Of a stretch of 64,000 bases of DNA, positions 1 through 9,125 are shown in pieces. The stretch spans positions 62,001 to 126,000 of the forward strand of contig MHBH01000020.1 in assembly GCA_001804805.1 (NCBI GenBank), given 5' to 3'. The translations under genes were made by a program, and so were the position numbers. This DNA comes from Lentisphaerae bacterium GWF2_49_21. Lineage in GTDB: Bacteria; Verrucomicrobiota; Lentisphaeria; Victivallales; GWF2-50-93. The notes beneath the pieces are model-generated. The model did no database searches, was not told the origin of the DNA, and worked only from the letters and a program-made list of their open reading frames with translations. Position 1 is the first letter of the stretch. Each line of letters starts with the position of its first letter.

Positions 1-1054
1 CGCCTATTGCAAGGGCGATGGCAAGCATGCATGCGACAAACAGCAGCCACCTGCTTTCAAAATAATTGTCAAACACCTTGATTTTTTCTCCGATGACGAT
101 GGCCGAACTGTTCGCCAGATCGAAGGAATAGCAGAGGCCGTCCTTGCCAACCTTGATCTTGTTCACGAGTATGTCCGGGAACCTGTAGCCTGATGCCAGG
201 GGATCGATGACCTTTACCACCTTGCCGTCCTGTCCGTACTGCACCCAGGTGCGGTTCCCGCTGCTGGCGACCGTGAGGAGCGGCTTTTCCATTCCGGGAA
301 GCTTTATCAGGTACACGTTTGACGCCGCGAGCAGTTCATCCTTGGCAAATCCGACGGTCCCGATCTCGCGGAGCTTTGTACCGTCCGGGGAATACTCGTT
401 CACCTTGCCAGTGGCTCCGGATGTCACGAAGATATGCCCTTCAGAATCGACGGCTATCCCCATCCAGTTTGAATTCTCGGTGTTCACATCACCGAGTTCG
501 GTGATCCCGGCGGGAAGAGTGCCGTCCCTCATCTCGATGCCTGAGACATTGAGCTTCCAGATGTTGCGCCTGCCCGGAATATTGTTCAGGACGTAGCGGA
601 CGCCTTTGTCGTCGGTGCAAATCGCCAGATCCGGCGCCGACTTCATCTTGTCCATGGTGAGAGTGAGGATGTCTTCCGGCTTACCGTCGAACGTCCTGTA
701 TTTCCTGTATCTGATTCCGGTCTGTGACTGTGTTTTGAAGTCGTAGAGATAGCTGCCTACGATTATGCCTTCCTGGTATGAGTGCATCTGCCTGACCATG
801 TAGTAGCCATTGGCGTCGTCGCCCTCTATGCGGCTTCTCTTTTCGAGCTTGAGCCCGCCGTCCTTTCCGACGCCCGAGAGCTGGAGTAGAGTGTTGGCGG
901 ACTTCTCCACCACGAAGAGTTTGTCGTCCTGGTACGTGAACGCCACGGGGATGTCATACTTGCTGGTGATGAAACAGCGGGTGGCGGCAAGATAGACGGA
1001 TATTCCCGCAACGAGGATCAAGAACAACTGCAGCGTTATCGCTCTTGTTTTCAT
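1..1054 (-). CDS. Membrane-anchored propeller-like protein, 3' end cut by window edge
   Basis: An open frame of about 351 codons runs leftwards from an ATG at 1054 to the window edge without a stop, so the C-terminus is missing. It begins MKTRAITLQLFLILVAGISV, a basic residue followed by a hydrophobic stretch, which reads as a signal peptide or N-terminal anchor. The middle holds repeated short beta-type blocks such as NWMGIAVDSEGHIFVTSG and GKVNEYSPDGTKLREIG, resembling NHL or SMP-30-like propeller blades. A second hydrophobic segment (about residues 336-350, WLLFVACMLAIALAIG) sits at the cut end, so the propeller is probably extracytoplasmic and followed by a membrane helix. No catalytic motif is visible. 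The propeller assignment is inference from blade-like spacing. Confidence 0.75.
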   Translation of the reverse strand, partial: MKTRAITLQLFLILVAGISVYLAATRCFITSKYDIPVAFTYQDDKLFVVEKSANTLLQLSGVGKDGGLKLEKRSRIEGDDANGYYMVRQMHSYQEGIIVGSYLYDFKTQSQTGIRYRKYRTFDGKPEDILTLTMDKMKSAPDLAICTDDKGVRYVLNNIPGRRNIWKLNVSGIEMRDGTLPAGITELGDVNTENSNWMGIAVDSEGHIFVTSGATGKVNEYSPDGTKLREIGTVGFAKDELLAASNVYLIKLPGMEKPLLTVASSGNRTWVQYGQDGKVVKVIDPLASGYRFPDILVNKIKVGKDGLCYSFDLANSSAIVIGEKIKVFDNYFESRWLLFVACMLAIALAIG

Positions 1055-1079
1055 TCAATATAGAATCTTTTATTGGTTT

Positions 1080-1101
1080 GAGGCAATTTCAAAATTGCCT
1101 C
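1080..1101. repeat. 22-bp palindrome, copy 1
   Basis: GAGGCAATTT and its complement AAATTGCCTC face each other around a CA centre. An identical 22-base copy lies at 51372-51393, about 50 kb away, which marks it as a dispersed repeat and not a local terminator. Confidence 0.85.
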
Positions 1102-1120
1102 TTTTGAGCTGATTTCAAAA

Positions 1121-1219
1121 GTTGGAGTGCGCTGTCCCGACATCGCTGAGCCGGGATCTTAGACTTTAGCGTGTGTAACCTGTTGAATACCAGGACACGC
1201 TGAAGCTGTGAACTCCAAC
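1121..1219. repeat. REP pair of the GGAGT family (degenerate)
   Basis: The left end reads GTTGGAGTGC (1121-1130). The right unit at 1196-1219 is CACGCTGAAGCTGTG followed by AACTCCAAC, the same unit found beside the RAYT gene at 19810-20632. The left stem is degraded. Confidence 0.7.
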
Positions 1220-1408
1220 AAGCGTTATTCCCGCAACAAACGTTTTTCGTATTTTTGAAATCAGCTCGGGTTGTCAAGCATAACATTATTTCGAACTGCG
1301 GTAAATACAAACTTCGCGAGGACGGTTTGCAGAGTTCCAGGTTCCATCAGGCATGCGGCCTCGCATTATCATCAATAAAATGTAATTTATCAGACAAGAG
1401 ACTGAAAG

Positions 1409-1448
1409 GTACGTATTCAGTAAACTATGTCGTTTACTTAATCCGTAC
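1409..1448. repeat. 40-bp palindrome with TATGTC/GACATA centre, copy 1
   Basis: GTACG-ATT-AGTAAAC arms of 17 bases face each other around TATGTC with only two arm mismatches. A near-identical copy lies inverted at 5974-6013. Its position upstream of the GH95 gene would suit an operator, but the second copy lies between convergent genes, so a dispersed palindrome is equally possible. Confidence 0.75.
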
Positions 1449-1489
1449 TAAAATAAAATGCAAAATCACTGTTTTATGATTTATTAGAT

Positions 1490-1529
1490 GTAAATATTTG
1501 CTGAAGGACATACTTCAGTGAATATTTAC
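1490..1529. repeat. 40-bp palindrome with GACATA centre, different arms
   Basis: Arms GTAAATATT-CTGAAG and CTTCAG-AATATTTAC (17 bases, one mismatched pair region) flank the same six-base centre GACATA seen in the palindromes at 1409-1448 and 5974-6013. It ends 13 bases before the likely GH95 ATG and would place a hairpin in the leader. Confidence 0.75.
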
Positions 1530-1542
1530 TTTGAAAATCCAT

Positions 1543-4017
1543 ATGAAAAAAACGCCTGTAAAAAACAGAATGAAGCTCTTCTATCGCCAGCCTGCATCCG
1601 GTTTCACCGAGGCTTTGCCCCTTGGGAACGGCAGGTTCGGCGCAATGGTCTTCGGCTGTGTTGAAGAGGAGATTGTGCAGCTCAACGAGGACACGCTATG
1701 GGCCGGTGTTCCCGGAAAATATACGGTTCCGGACGCCAAATCTGCACTCCCGAAAATCAGGGAGGCCTTATTCAAGGATGATTTCCACGGTGCAAATGAG
1801 CTCTGCAAGAAGTTGCAGGGGCCGTTCTCCCAGTCCTACATGCCGATGGGCAACCTGAGGATAAAGTTCAAAGATCAGCCGGTACATGAGGAGTATTCAC
1901 GCGAACTCGATATCTCGAGGGCTGTAGCGAAAGTCGCGTATAAGTCCGGAAAGACAAATTATGAAAGAACTTATTTCACGAGCTTTCCCGACAATGCGCT
2001 GGTAATCAAATTCTCAGCGAAGGGGAAGGGGAGCCTTAACTTCACTGCCTCCATGGACAGCCTTCTGCGAAATTTGCAGGCGCGGATTGATGCGCAGACA
2101 ATTTCCATGTCGGGCAGAGCGCCGGTGCACATTGATCCGGAGTATTACAAGAGGGATAAGGTCACTTACGATGACAACGAGGGAGTTGGATTTGACGTAA
2201 GGATCAGAGTCGTTGCCGAAGGAGGGAGTGTCACCTCCACGGACAGTTCCATCGAGGTCAGGGACGCAAGTTCTGCCGTCCTGTTCCTGGTGTCAGCGAC
2301 AAGTTTCAACGGATTCGACGAGCTTCCCGGAAAAGAAGGACTGGATCCTGCACATGCCACAAGTCTCCGGCTTGAAGCTGTTTCAAAGAAGACGTTCGAC
2401 AGCATCCTGAAGGCGCACGTGAAGGATTACAGGAAGTTCTTTGACAGATGCTCCCTCGAACTTGGCACGTCTGGCATGGAAGAGCTTCCTACTGACGAGA
2501 GATTGAAAAGATATGACGGGGAAAAAGATCTGCAGCTTGCCGTTCTTCTATTCCAATATGGCCGCTACCTGATGATCGCATCTTCGCGTCCGGGAACGCA
2601 GGCGACCAACCTCCAGGGGATATGGAACGACCTCTTCCGTCCGCCATGGAGCTCCAACTATACGATAAACATCAACACGCAGATGAACTACTGGCCCGCA
2701 GAGCCTGCAAGCCTCTCGGAATGCCATGAGCCTCTTTTTGATCTGATCGGAAAACTTGCCGAGACTGGCGAGAAGGTCGCTTCGGAAAATTATGGATGCC
2801 ACGGCTGGACTGCGCATCATAATACAGATTTGTGGGGGCATGCGTGTCCGGTTGGCGACTATGGCAACGGAGATCCGAGGTGGTCCTGCTGGCAGATGGG
2901 AGGGGGATGGCTCGCTACTCACCTGTGGGAGCATTTTGCATTCAGCCAGGACAAGGAATTTCTTGAGGGGAAGGCCTATCCGCTCCTCAGGGGGTCAGCT
3001 GAATTCTACCTCGACTGGCTTGTTCCCGGCAAAATTGACGGCAGGGAATATCTGGTGACAGCACCTGCGACATCTCCGGAAAACGCCTTCATCGCCCCGG
3101 ACGGGAAGCACGAATGCGTCAGCATCTCAAGCACGATGGACATTGGTATAATCCGTGAACTTCTTGCCGACTGCAGCATGGCCGCTGAAATTCTCGGTGT
3201 GGACGAGGATTTGAGGGCAAGGATAAAAAATGCGCTGGACAGGATGCTCCCATTCCAAATAGGGAGGAACGGCCGACTCCAGGAATGGTTCAGGGATTTT
3301 GATGATTCGGAACCTCATCACCGGCATGTCTCCCATCTGTTCGCACTGCATCCCGGGAGCCAGATAGGAAAGGAGACGACGCCGGATCTTTTCAATGCAG
3401 CTAAACGGACGCTTGAGATAAGGGGCGATGAAGGTACCGGCTGGTCCCTTGCCTGGAAAATAAACTTTTGGGCAAGGCTTCTCGACGGAGACCGCTGTCA
3501 GGGACTTATCAACCGCATGCTTCGCGTGGTGGATGCGAAGGAAGGAGGAAGGATGAGCGGTGGTGGCGTCTACATAAATCTTTTTGACGCTCATCCGCCG
3601 TTCCAGATAGACGGCAATTTCGGAGTGACCGCCGGCATCTGTGAAATGCTTCTGCAGAGCCATGAGAAAATTGTCGATTGTCGATTGCCAAATGCCGATT
3701 TAAAGACTGGAAATGATTTAAAATCCAAAATGAATGGATTTGTAGTTCGCCTGTTGCCCGCGCTTCCGTCACAATGGGAGGACGGATCGGCAAGGGGGCT
3801 TGCCGCCAGGGGCGGTTTCACATTTGATATGGAATGGAAGAACAACCGGCTTGTCAGGACAGCTGTCCGCTCCGCATGCGGAAACATATTGCGGATACGT
3901 ACGGACAAGAAGCTAAAGGTTTGCTCGGAAGGCATTGACATTGCCTCTTCGTTCAGGGATGGGATTCTTGAATTCCGCACGTCCAAAGGGCATGTGTATG
4001 AGATTGTTTCTGAATAA
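1543..4017 (+). CDS. GH95 alpha-L-fucosidase-like glycoside hydrolase
   Basis: This 824-residue protein matches family GH95 throughout. The N-terminal domain starts [19 protein letters not shown] and continues into an LNEDTLWAG motif. The central (alpha/alpha)6 domain has [18 protein letters not shown] followed by the Asn-rich [10 protein letters not shown] motif, which holds catalytic Asn residues in known GH95 enzymes. Near the C-terminus come [14 protein letters not shown] and [10 protein letters not shown], the latter carrying a conserved Asp. Known members release terminal L-fucose (mainly alpha-1,2) with inversion; some act on galactose. No signal peptide is visible, so it probably works in the cytoplasm on imported oligosaccharides. 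A stretch of roughly 24 residues (bases 3661-3735) looks like an in-frame repeat insertion. An upstream TTG at 1531 is possible, but the ATG at 1543 is preferred; neither has a clear ribosome-binding site. The neighbouring AraC gene is convergent. Confidence 0.93.
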   Translation: MKKTPVKNRMKLFYRQPASGFTEALPLGNGRFGAMVFGCVEEEIVQLNEDTLWAGVPGKYTVPDAKSALPKIREALFKDDFHGANELCKKLQGPFSQSYMPMGNLRIKFKDQPVHEEYSRELDISRAVAKVAYKSGKTNYERTYFTSFPDNALVIKFSAKGKGSLNFTASMDSLLRNLQARIDAQTISMSGRAPVHIDPEYYKRDKVTYDDNEGVGFDVRIRVVAEGGSVTSTDSSIEVRDASSAVLFLVSATSFNGFDELPGKEGLDPAHATSLRLEAVSKKTFDSILKAHVKDYRKFFDRCSLELGTSGMEELPTDERLKRYDGEKDLQLAVLLFQYGRYLMIASSRPGTQATNLQGIWNDLFRPPWSSNYTININTQMNYWPAEPASLSECHEPLFDLIGKLAETGEKVASENYGCHGWTAHHNTDLWGHACPVGDYGNGDPRWSCWQMGGGWLATHLWEHFAFSQDKEFLEGKAYPLLRGSAEFYLDWLVPGKIDGREYLVTAPATSPENAFIAPDGKHECVSISSTMDIGIIRELLADCSMAAEILGVDEDLRARIKNALDRMLPFQIGRNGRLQEWFRDFDDSEPHHRHVSHLFALHPGSQIGKETTPDLFNAAKRTLEIRGDEGTGWSLAWKINFWARLLDGDRCQGLINRMLRVVDAKEGGRMSGGGVYINLFDAHPPFQIDGNFGVTAGICEMLLQSHEKIVDCRLPNADLKTGNDLKSKMNGFVVRLLPALPSQWEDGSARGLAARGGFTFDMEWKNNRLVRTAVRSACGNILRIRTDKKLKVCSEGIDIASSFRDGILEFRTSKGHVYEIVSE
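3661..3735 (+). repeat. Probable in-frame repeat insertion inside the GH95 gene
   Basis: The coding sequence contains a short tandem motif (ATTGTCG ATTGTCG ATTGCC) followed by an AT-rich stretch encoding [20 protein letters not shown]. It falls exactly where GH95 proteins normally go from QSH directly to the LLPALP motif. The reading frame is preserved. Confidence 0.5.
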
Positions 4018-4068
4018 GATCCTCAAGGGTGCATGAGATGAATACCGGCATGGCCCGGATTAAGAATT

Positions 4069-4947
4069 TCATCCGCCTGTCCTCCGAATTTTACCTGGTG
4101 ATATCCCGAACTTGGACCGGAACGTCCTTGAAAAATGTGCGACACTCGCAAACCCGCAGATGTCCGCAATCTCCTTGATGCTTGCCGTGCTCATCTGCAG
4201 GAGATGTCGGGCTCGGGAGAGCCGTACCTCGCGGATGTATTCACTCGGTGGGATTCCGACATTCTTCTTGAACTGACGGACGAAGTGGTAATGGCTGAAA
4301 CCGGATGCCTTGGCCAGATCACCTACGGAAAGAGGACGATCCGCATGGCTCGTGCAGTAATCTAAAGCCCGTATGATGAAATGGGGATATGAATGTCCCG
4401 GAGCGCACGTTGCAAGGTCCCTCGAGGTGTTCATTATAAGTTCATAGGCCAGCATCGAAGCGGTCCAGCGGGAGTTGATTTTACGCTTATGGGCTTCAGA
4501 CAGAATCTTCCGGGCCGAGGCCACAGATGGAGATGCGGACGGAAGCCGGTTCACAGGTCCATGGAACGAGGTCAGTTCGCGGCAGAAGTTCAAGGCTGTG
4601 CTGCCGTTCATGCAGACGAACAGGAAATCCCAGTTGCCCGAGGGATCCGCCGGATAGTAGCGGTACACGTGGGGTGCGGTAAGCAGCATGAGCGTTCCCG
4701 GTGAAAGAGGGATGCCCTTCTTGTCTTCGAAATCCAGGATGCCTTCACCCGCCAGAGTATACTGCCAGACTGCAAACGGAATTATCGCCGGGTGCTGTCC
4801 GTCGCACAGGTAGTTAGGGTACTGGGAGGTGTTGCTATGGCCGCATGAAAGAAGCATTGCCGGCAACGGCATGTCATCACCGCCTCCATCCTTGCGGAAG
4901 GAGAACAATTCCTCGAAATAGGAGGTGTCCTTATATCTTAATAGCAT
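4069..4947 (-). CDS. AraC-family transcriptional regulator
   Basis: The 292-residue protein has an N-terminal cupin-like sensing half (about 1-150, with PFAVWQYTLAGEGILDFEDK and a region rich in His and Pro). The C-terminal half carries two helix-turn-helix units (about 190-290). The first includes LSVGDLAKASGFSHYHFVRQFK, the second IKEIADICGFASVAHFSRTFR followed by FGISPGKIR, the classic AraC/XylS signature. It is a cytoplasmic, ligand-responsive DNA-binding protein, and by its place between a GH95 gene and a pseudopilin gene it probably controls this carbohydrate locus. It is convergent with GH95 and divergent from the pseudopilin at 5034, so the 86-base gap at 4948-5033 probably holds its operator. 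The ligand cannot be told from sequence. Confidence 0.93.
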   Translation of the reverse strand: MLLRYKDTSYFEELFSFRKDGGGDDMPLPAMLLSCGHSNTSQYPNYLCDGQHPAIIPFAVWQYTLAGEGILDFEDKKGIPLSPGTLMLLTAPHVYRYYPADPSGNWDFLFVCMNGSTALNFCRELTSFHGPVNRLPSASPSVASARKILSEAHKRKINSRWTASMLAYELIMNTSRDLATCAPGHSYPHFIIRALDYCTSHADRPLSVGDLAKASGFSHYHFVRQFKKNVGIPPSEYIREVRLSRARHLLQMSTASIKEIADICGFASVAHFSRTFRSKFGISPGKIRRTGG

Positions 4948-5033
4948 AAAAAGTCAATAAAATAGCAAGATTTGATATTCTGATTTTAGTATTTACGTAT
5001 AGAAAACATAATGTATTTGCTTTATAATATAGC

Positions 5034-5891
5034 ATGAAATATCATATTCAAGACAAGAGGTATGATGATTTGAAATTGGGAATCAACAAATCAATGGTGA
5101 AGGAGGTGGCGGGAGCTGTCCGGAGAGGCTTTACGCTTATCGAGCTGTTGGTGGTGATTGCGATCATCGCAATCCTGGCGGCGCTCCTCCTTCCCGCCCT
5201 GCAGAATTCCAAGGAGCAGGCCAAGCGCATCTCCTGCGTCTCAAATCTCAAGCAGATAGGCCTTGCAATACTCACCTATGCCGACGACAACAACAACACC
5301 AGGCCATATCCGGAATCCACAGGCGTGTGGGACAATGGCCGGGGACTCAGGCTGGAAAATACGATAAGGGATTATGTAGGTACGACTGTCAAGAAGGACA
5401 ACGTGATCGGCGGCATATTCCTCTGTCCGAGTTCGAATATGACCGTCTTCCAGGCCCCCAACAGCTGGCCTGCGTGGGGCAACCTGCGGTACAAGCATGG
5501 CGATAACACCGGACAGTATGACCTGAACTCCTATAACGGCGGCAGGATCTACTGGACCGCCAACAATAGCGATGGTATGAGAACATTGTATTACAGACAA
5601 CCAGCATCATACCCCCTCCATTTCTGCTCGCGCGGAAGATCTGAAAATCCCGATGATACGAAGTACGGCTCGACCGATGACTGGAACGGACCGGTCTCAA
5701 GCTTTCACGGCTGGCTCGGTCCGCGCCCGACTGTCATGCTTGACGGGCATGCAATCATCATGATGACATTGAAATACAGGCAGAACCGCTGGCAGAACCT
5801 CGACATCGATCCCTTCACAAGCACCTGGTTCTGGGAGAACACCTCCACGCAGGGCTGCAAGAGGCTTGAAACCAGGCTTGAAGAATATTGA
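5034..5891 (+). CDS. Pseudopilin-like protein with prepilin-type N-terminus
   Basis: A prepilin cleavage/methylation segment is plain: [20 protein letters not shown], with the Gly-Phe cleavage site and the conserved Glu at +5. A long extracytoplasmic C-terminal domain follows (285 residues in all). Near the C-terminus [18 protein letters not shown] resembles the H-x9-DG motif of pseudopilin families that are greatly expanded in Lentisphaerota and Planctomycetota. These are assumed to be handled by a prepilin peptidase and a type II secretion or type IV pilus-like machine, but their role is unproven. A TATAAT box at 5023-5028 lies so close to the first ATG that a start there would be nearly leaderless; ATG 5094 is an alternative. 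It is divergent from the AraC gene and unlinked to other pilus genes. Confidence 0.88.
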   Translation: MKYHIQDKRYDDLKLGINKSMVKEVAGAVRRGFTLIELLVVIAIIAILAALLLPALQNSKEQAKRISCVSNLKQIGLAILTYADDNNNTRPYPESTGVWDNGRGLRLENTIRDYVGTTVKKDNVIGGIFLCPSSNMTVFQAPNSWPAWGNLRYKHGDNTGQYDLNSYNGGRIYWTANNSDGMRTLYYRQPASYPLHFCSRGRSENPDDTKYGSTDDWNGPVSSFHGWLGPRPTVMLDGHAIIMMTLKYRQNRWQNLDIDPFTSTWFWENTSTQGCKRLETRLEEY

Positions 5892-5973
5892 AGAAAATTC
5901 TTGAATAAATCAGGCCAGCTGTTTTAAACGTAAAAACATGATGTTCCCAGCCAATTTTGGCATTTTATTTTTA

Positions 5974-6013
5974 GTACGTATTAAGTAAACGACATAGTTT
6001 ACTTAATCCGTAC
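5974..6013. repeat. 40-bp palindrome with GACATA centre, copy 2
   Basis: Arms GTACGTATTAAGTAAAC and GTTTACTTAATCCGTAC pair around GACATA with one mismatch. It is nearly the same as 1409-1448 in reverse orientation. It covers the stop codon of the minus-strand gene ending at 6003 and lies between convergent genes, where it could also serve as a two-way terminator. Confidence 0.8.
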
Positions 6014-7220
6014 CTTTCCAATAGGCGGCCTGGAGATAGAATATGCCTCCGCTCGAAACCTGTCCACAGTCAATCCGTGTGATGGCCTGCGCCAGCAGCT
6101 CCTGCTGGGAACGGGAAAACTTTTCCCTGTTTCCAATCAGCTGGGCCAGCGCAGCCTCTCCACTTTCACGGATGCAGTACCAGACTTTGCGATATTCGCC
6201 CACAAGACCGCCGCTCTTCCGCCAGTCGGGGCCGACCATCGTGAGGTCAAGTCCGCGGGCCAGGCAATCGGCATTGATGGCACGTCCAGCGCAGAGCTTT
6301 GATATCCTTTTCATGATCCCGTGCATCTTTTTCTTCAGAGACTTGTCCTGTTCAAGCAACGAAAGCAATTCCAATGAACATTGCATCTGCAACAGGGCGT
6401 ATGTCGGCTGTCCTCCTTCAAAGTCAAGGGACTGCTCCACGGCCGGCTCGAGATATCTGCGGTACATTTCGTGATACACCTGACGTCCGGTCACATCCCA
6501 CGCTGCAGCATATAGCATCGGCAGTCGCGCGGCTTCATGTCCCTTGACGTTCCACATCCTGCTGATGCCGTGCGTATCACGGGTGCCGTCTGCCCGCAGG
6601 GAATCATAATCGTTTTCTGGTGTGACATTCCGTATCATACGGTCTGCAATCGCGGAAACTATCGTGCCTATCTCCGCCTTCCTTTCAATTCCACAGAGCG
6701 GACTGCGGAAATAGTGCCATAGGCCGTGGACGGCATGCGTATACTGGTCACGGGAGGAATTTATATAAATGCCCTTGAGATCTTCGGCGCAGACGGCGCG
6801 CGCCAGGAATCCCGGGATCCCGTGTGCGGTAGCGCAGAGCTGGATTCCCTGGAAGACGGCATCAGCAAGTTCACGAAGCGTTTCATCTCCGGTGACCGCA
6901 TAGCGATCTGTAATCAGGCAAAGCATTACTCCTGCGGAAATCATGCAGTCCTCCATGCCGGTACCGTATCCATATATATTGGGATATTGACGGCGGACCT
7001 CGTCGGCAGCGGGGAGGTGCGCCAGTTCGTGTCCGGGCTCATAGCTGCTCAGGTAGTCGTAGAAAAGATGCGTATCATTCCTGTAGAAGCGTGACCACGT
7101 TGCTTCCCAGGCCTGCGTGCAAATTGATTGGATATGCTTTCCTGCCAGCGGACTGTCCTTGTCATCCGGGATGGATTTTCCGCCTGCCTTTTGAAAATAT
7201 TTTATTTTATCTCTTGACAT
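6003..7220 (-). CDS. Unknown 405-residue protein, possibly an alpha/alpha-barrel
   Basis: I do not recognise the family with confidence. The protein has no signal peptide and no membrane segment. It is rich in amphipathic helices with conserved-looking aromatic and acidic spots such as NIYGYGTGMEDCMISAGVML and the stretch around HEAARLPMLYAAAWDVTGR. Regularly spaced helix pairs of this sort are typical of alpha/alpha-barrel glycosidases or polysaccharide lyases (GH88, GH105, GH127-type folds). That is a guess from helical texture and from its place between a LacI gene and a fucosidase locus. The last codons lie inside a 40-bp palindrome. Its start overlaps the -35 box of the divergent LacI gene, so the two are probably regulated together. 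Confidence 0.7.
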   Translation of the reverse strand: MSRDKIKYFQKAGGKSIPDDKDSPLAGKHIQSICTQAWEATWSRFYRNDTHLFYDYLSSYEPGHELAHLPAADEVRRQYPNIYGYGTGMEDCMISAGVMLCLITDRYAVTGDETLRELADAVFQGIQLCATAHGIPGFLARAVCAEDLKGIYINSSRDQYTHAVHGLWHYFRSPLCGIERKAEIGTIVSAIADRMIRNVTPENDYDSLRADGTRDTHGISRMWNVKGHEAARLPMLYAAAWDVTGRQVYHEMYRRYLEPAVEQSLDFEGGQPTYALLQMQCSLELLSLLEQDKSLKKKMHGIMKRISKLCAGRAINADCLARGLDLTMVGPDWRKSGGLVGEYRKVWYCIRESGEAALAQLIGNREKFSRSQQELLAQAITRIDCGQVSSGGIFYLQAAYWKGTD

Positions 7221-7242
7221 GGCGCCATAAATAGGATATTAT
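7214..7242 (+). promoter_or_regulatory. Sigma-70 promoter of the LacI gene, overlapping a divergent start
   Basis: TTGACA at 7214-7219 and TATTAT at 7237-7242 are 17 bases apart, a near-perfect promoter for the gene starting at 7293. The same AT-rich block reads TATAAT on the other strand (7243-7238), upstream of the minus-strand gene starting at 7220. The two -10 elements overlap, so one bound repressor could silence both directions. Confidence 0.75.
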
Positions 7243-7292
7243 ATTTGATAGTACGTAATATCACAGAGAAAAATGCTTTTTCAAGGTGCCGG

Positions 7293-8354
7293 ATGAAAAT
7301 AGGCGGAAAAAAACAGAACGCGATGCCCACGCAGGCGGTTGTTGCCAGTGCCGCCGGCGTCAGCCAGCAGACAGTTTCACAGGCTTTGAGCGGAACAGGA
7401 AGGATCAGCGAATCCGTGCGCCGGCATGTCATCGAAGTTGCAAACAAGCTTGAATACAGGCCAAACAAGATGGCTTTAGCTTTGAGGAGGAATGACCATG
7501 GCACGATCGGCCTGATTGGGCTGGGTGACAGCAACCGGAGCTTTGTCCCCAATGTTCTTCTGCAGAATCTGCAGGCCAGTCTGTTGAAAATCCATAAACA
7601 TCTCGCCCTTGTTCCTGTGCTGCCATCTGAAATTGATGCCTTGAAGGATAATCCGGGAAAATTAGGCATTGACGGGGCATTTGTAAATATAACCAGAGGC
7701 GATATCAGGCCGTTGCTCAATATCTTCCAGTCTGCAGGCATCCCTGAAATCTGGATCAACAACAAGCAGAAATATAATTGCGTCTATCCTGACGATTATG
7801 GGGCGTCCTTCCAGATCACTTCGTTCTTGACATCACGGCAATACCTGGGAATTGGTTTTGTCGGTTATTCCCGGCGGCCGGACAGGCAGGTTGGAGAAAA
7901 CCATTATAGCGTCAAAGACAGATATCTTGGCTACAGGGATGCGATGGCGGGAGCCGGAATCAAGGCAACGCATTTCATCATTGACGAGATGACTACTGAT
8001 TCCTTGCGTTCATTCCTGAAAATGGCGCAGCCTTCACCTGTTCTCCTGTGCTACGAACTCAATCATGCGCTGCGTGTCCTGCTGATCGCAAAGACCGCGG
8101 GGGTGAAAATCCCGGAGGAATTGAAGATCATATATTTCCATGAGTCACCTTATTGGGACAAGGAGCTTGATGCAATGATCAGATGCCTGCCAATACCAAA
8201 CGACAAGCTCGCTGAAGCGGCAATTGCAATGTATGAAAACAAAAACAGGACACAGGCGAAGAATGTCAGATCCGTTCCTGTTCCATATGATTCCAGTTAT
8301 TTCAAGCACGTGCTGACCACCAGGGACTACGTTGATATAGTGGAGGGAAAATGA
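7293..8354 (+). CDS. LacI-family transcriptional regulator
   Basis: The N-terminus shows the LacI DNA-binding helix-turn-helix and hinge: [20 protein letters not shown], then [21 protein letters not shown] periplasmic-binding-protein-like sugar-sensing domain follows (about residues 60-350). I place the start at ATG 7293, preceded by AAGGT 5-9 bases upstream. A longer frame from TTG 7245 would run through the promoter and lacks a ribosome-binding site. The stop overlaps the start of the next pseudopilin gene (ATGA at 8351), so the two are translationally coupled. It is expected to repress this locus, including the divergent gene at 7220-6003, until a sugar ligand binds. The sugar is unknown. 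Confidence 0.92.
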   Translation: MKIGGKKQNAMPTQAVVASAAGVSQQTVSQALSGTGRISESVRRHVIEVANKLEYRPNKMALALRRNDHGTIGLIGLGDSNRSFVPNVLLQNLQASLLKIHKHLALVPVLPSEIDALKDNPGKLGIDGAFVNITRGDIRPLLNIFQSAGIPEIWINNKQKYNCVYPDDYGASFQITSFLTSRQYLGIGFVGYSRRPDRQVGENHYSVKDRYLGYRDAMAGAGIKATHFIIDEMTTDSLRSFLKMAQPSPVLLCYELNHALRVLLIAKTAGVKIPEELKIIYFHESPYWDKELDAMIRCLPIPNDKLAEAAIAMYENKNRTQAKNVRSVPVPYDSSYFKHVLTTRDYVDIVEGK

Positions 8355-9034
8355 AAAGCCGTAGAATTAAAATATCAGTATTTACATTGATTGAGCTGTT
8401 GGTCGTAATTGCGATCATCGCAATACTTGTGGCACTGCTCCTGCCTGCGCTCCAGCAGGCCAAGAACACTGCCTGGAGCACCGTCTGCAGGTCAAACCTG
8501 AAACAGCTTGCCGCCGCAGGCCTCCTGTATGCCAACGACAATGAGCAATATTTCACTCCTCTGGCGACATATTATTCAAGCCTTACCTGGAAGGGAATGA
8601 CCAGGACCGGCGCATGGGTATATTGGCAGTCGGCAATATACATGGGAAGTTATCTCGGTAATACAAATTCATGCTGCACCGCCTTTCCTGACCAGATCCC
8701 AACCAACAAGGTGTTCTTCTGCCCCAAATGGTTAAACGCCTGGAACGGATCCGGATCCCAGGTCAACCTCGGATTAGGTCTCAGGACCAGCAATTTTAAT
8801 GGTAACACAGGATGGCGGCCTCTTACCAGCGGTCAGAACATCAGCAAGGTGGTGACTTTTGTCGACACTCCCGGCATATGGGAGTGGAACAGCACTTCGA
8901 CGACAGGACAGTATCCGCCATCATACAGGCATTTAGACCGCTGCAACATTGCATTCCTGGATGGGCGTGTTGATTCGTCCACAAGCCTGTACAATGATTA
9001 TAGCAACGGTCTTATCGATGTCAATTTGAAATAG
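8351..9034 (+). CDS. Pseudopilin-like protein with H-x9-DG motif
   Basis: The 227-residue product opens with a prepilin-type segment, [20 protein letters not shown], with Val instead of Gly before the Phe. It then has the usual [19 protein letters not shown] helix. The C-terminus shows a clean H-x9-DG motif, [13 protein letters not shown]. The start ATGA overlaps the LacI stop codon. Proteins of this kind are predicted to be membrane-inserted, processed by a prepilin peptidase and exposed outside the inner membrane. Being coupled to a sugar-responsive regulator is unusual for a structural pilin and suggests a role in carbohydrate use or enzyme export. No other secretion gene is adjacent. Confidence 0.88.
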   Translation: MKSRRIKISVFTLIELLVVIAIIAILVALLLPALQQAKNTAWSTVCRSNLKQLAAAGLLYANDNEQYFTPLATYYSSLTWKGMTRTGAWVYWQSAIYMGSYLGNTNSCCTAFPDQIPTNKVFFCPKWLNAWNGSGSQVNLGLGLRTSNFNGNTGWRPLTSGQNISKVVTFVDTPGIWEWNSTSTTGQYPPSYRHLDRCNIAFLDGRVDSSTSLYNDYSNGLIDVNLK

Positions 9035-9125
9035 TTATGGAATCCCTTGGGTAGGAAGAAGAGGGAATTATGAAGAAAATGGCAAAGGCACATTAGGAAA
9101 AGGAAATTAACAAGGAGAATATGTC

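Larger units (their letters stand above)
1055..1542. other. Intergenic region with palindromes, upstream of the GH95 gene
   Basis: About 490 bases without a credible gene. It holds a 22-bp palindrome (1080-1101, exact copy at 51372-51393). It also holds a degenerate REP pair bounded by GTTGGAGT (from 1121) and ACTCCAAC (ending 1219), and two 40-bp palindromes (1409-1448 and 1490-1529). The short open frames here (1089-1310, 1255-1479) only read through these repeats. Confidence 0.7.

Noticed and set aside
3127-3663. Minus-strand open frame of 178 codons inside GH95
   Set aside because: It lies wholly within a conserved enzyme gene and has no domain or ribosome-binding site.
9070-9096. A tiny open frame (MKKMAKAH) before the GH5 gene
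   Set aside because: Eight codons without a supporting context; it may be an attenuator-like leader, but nothing shows it.
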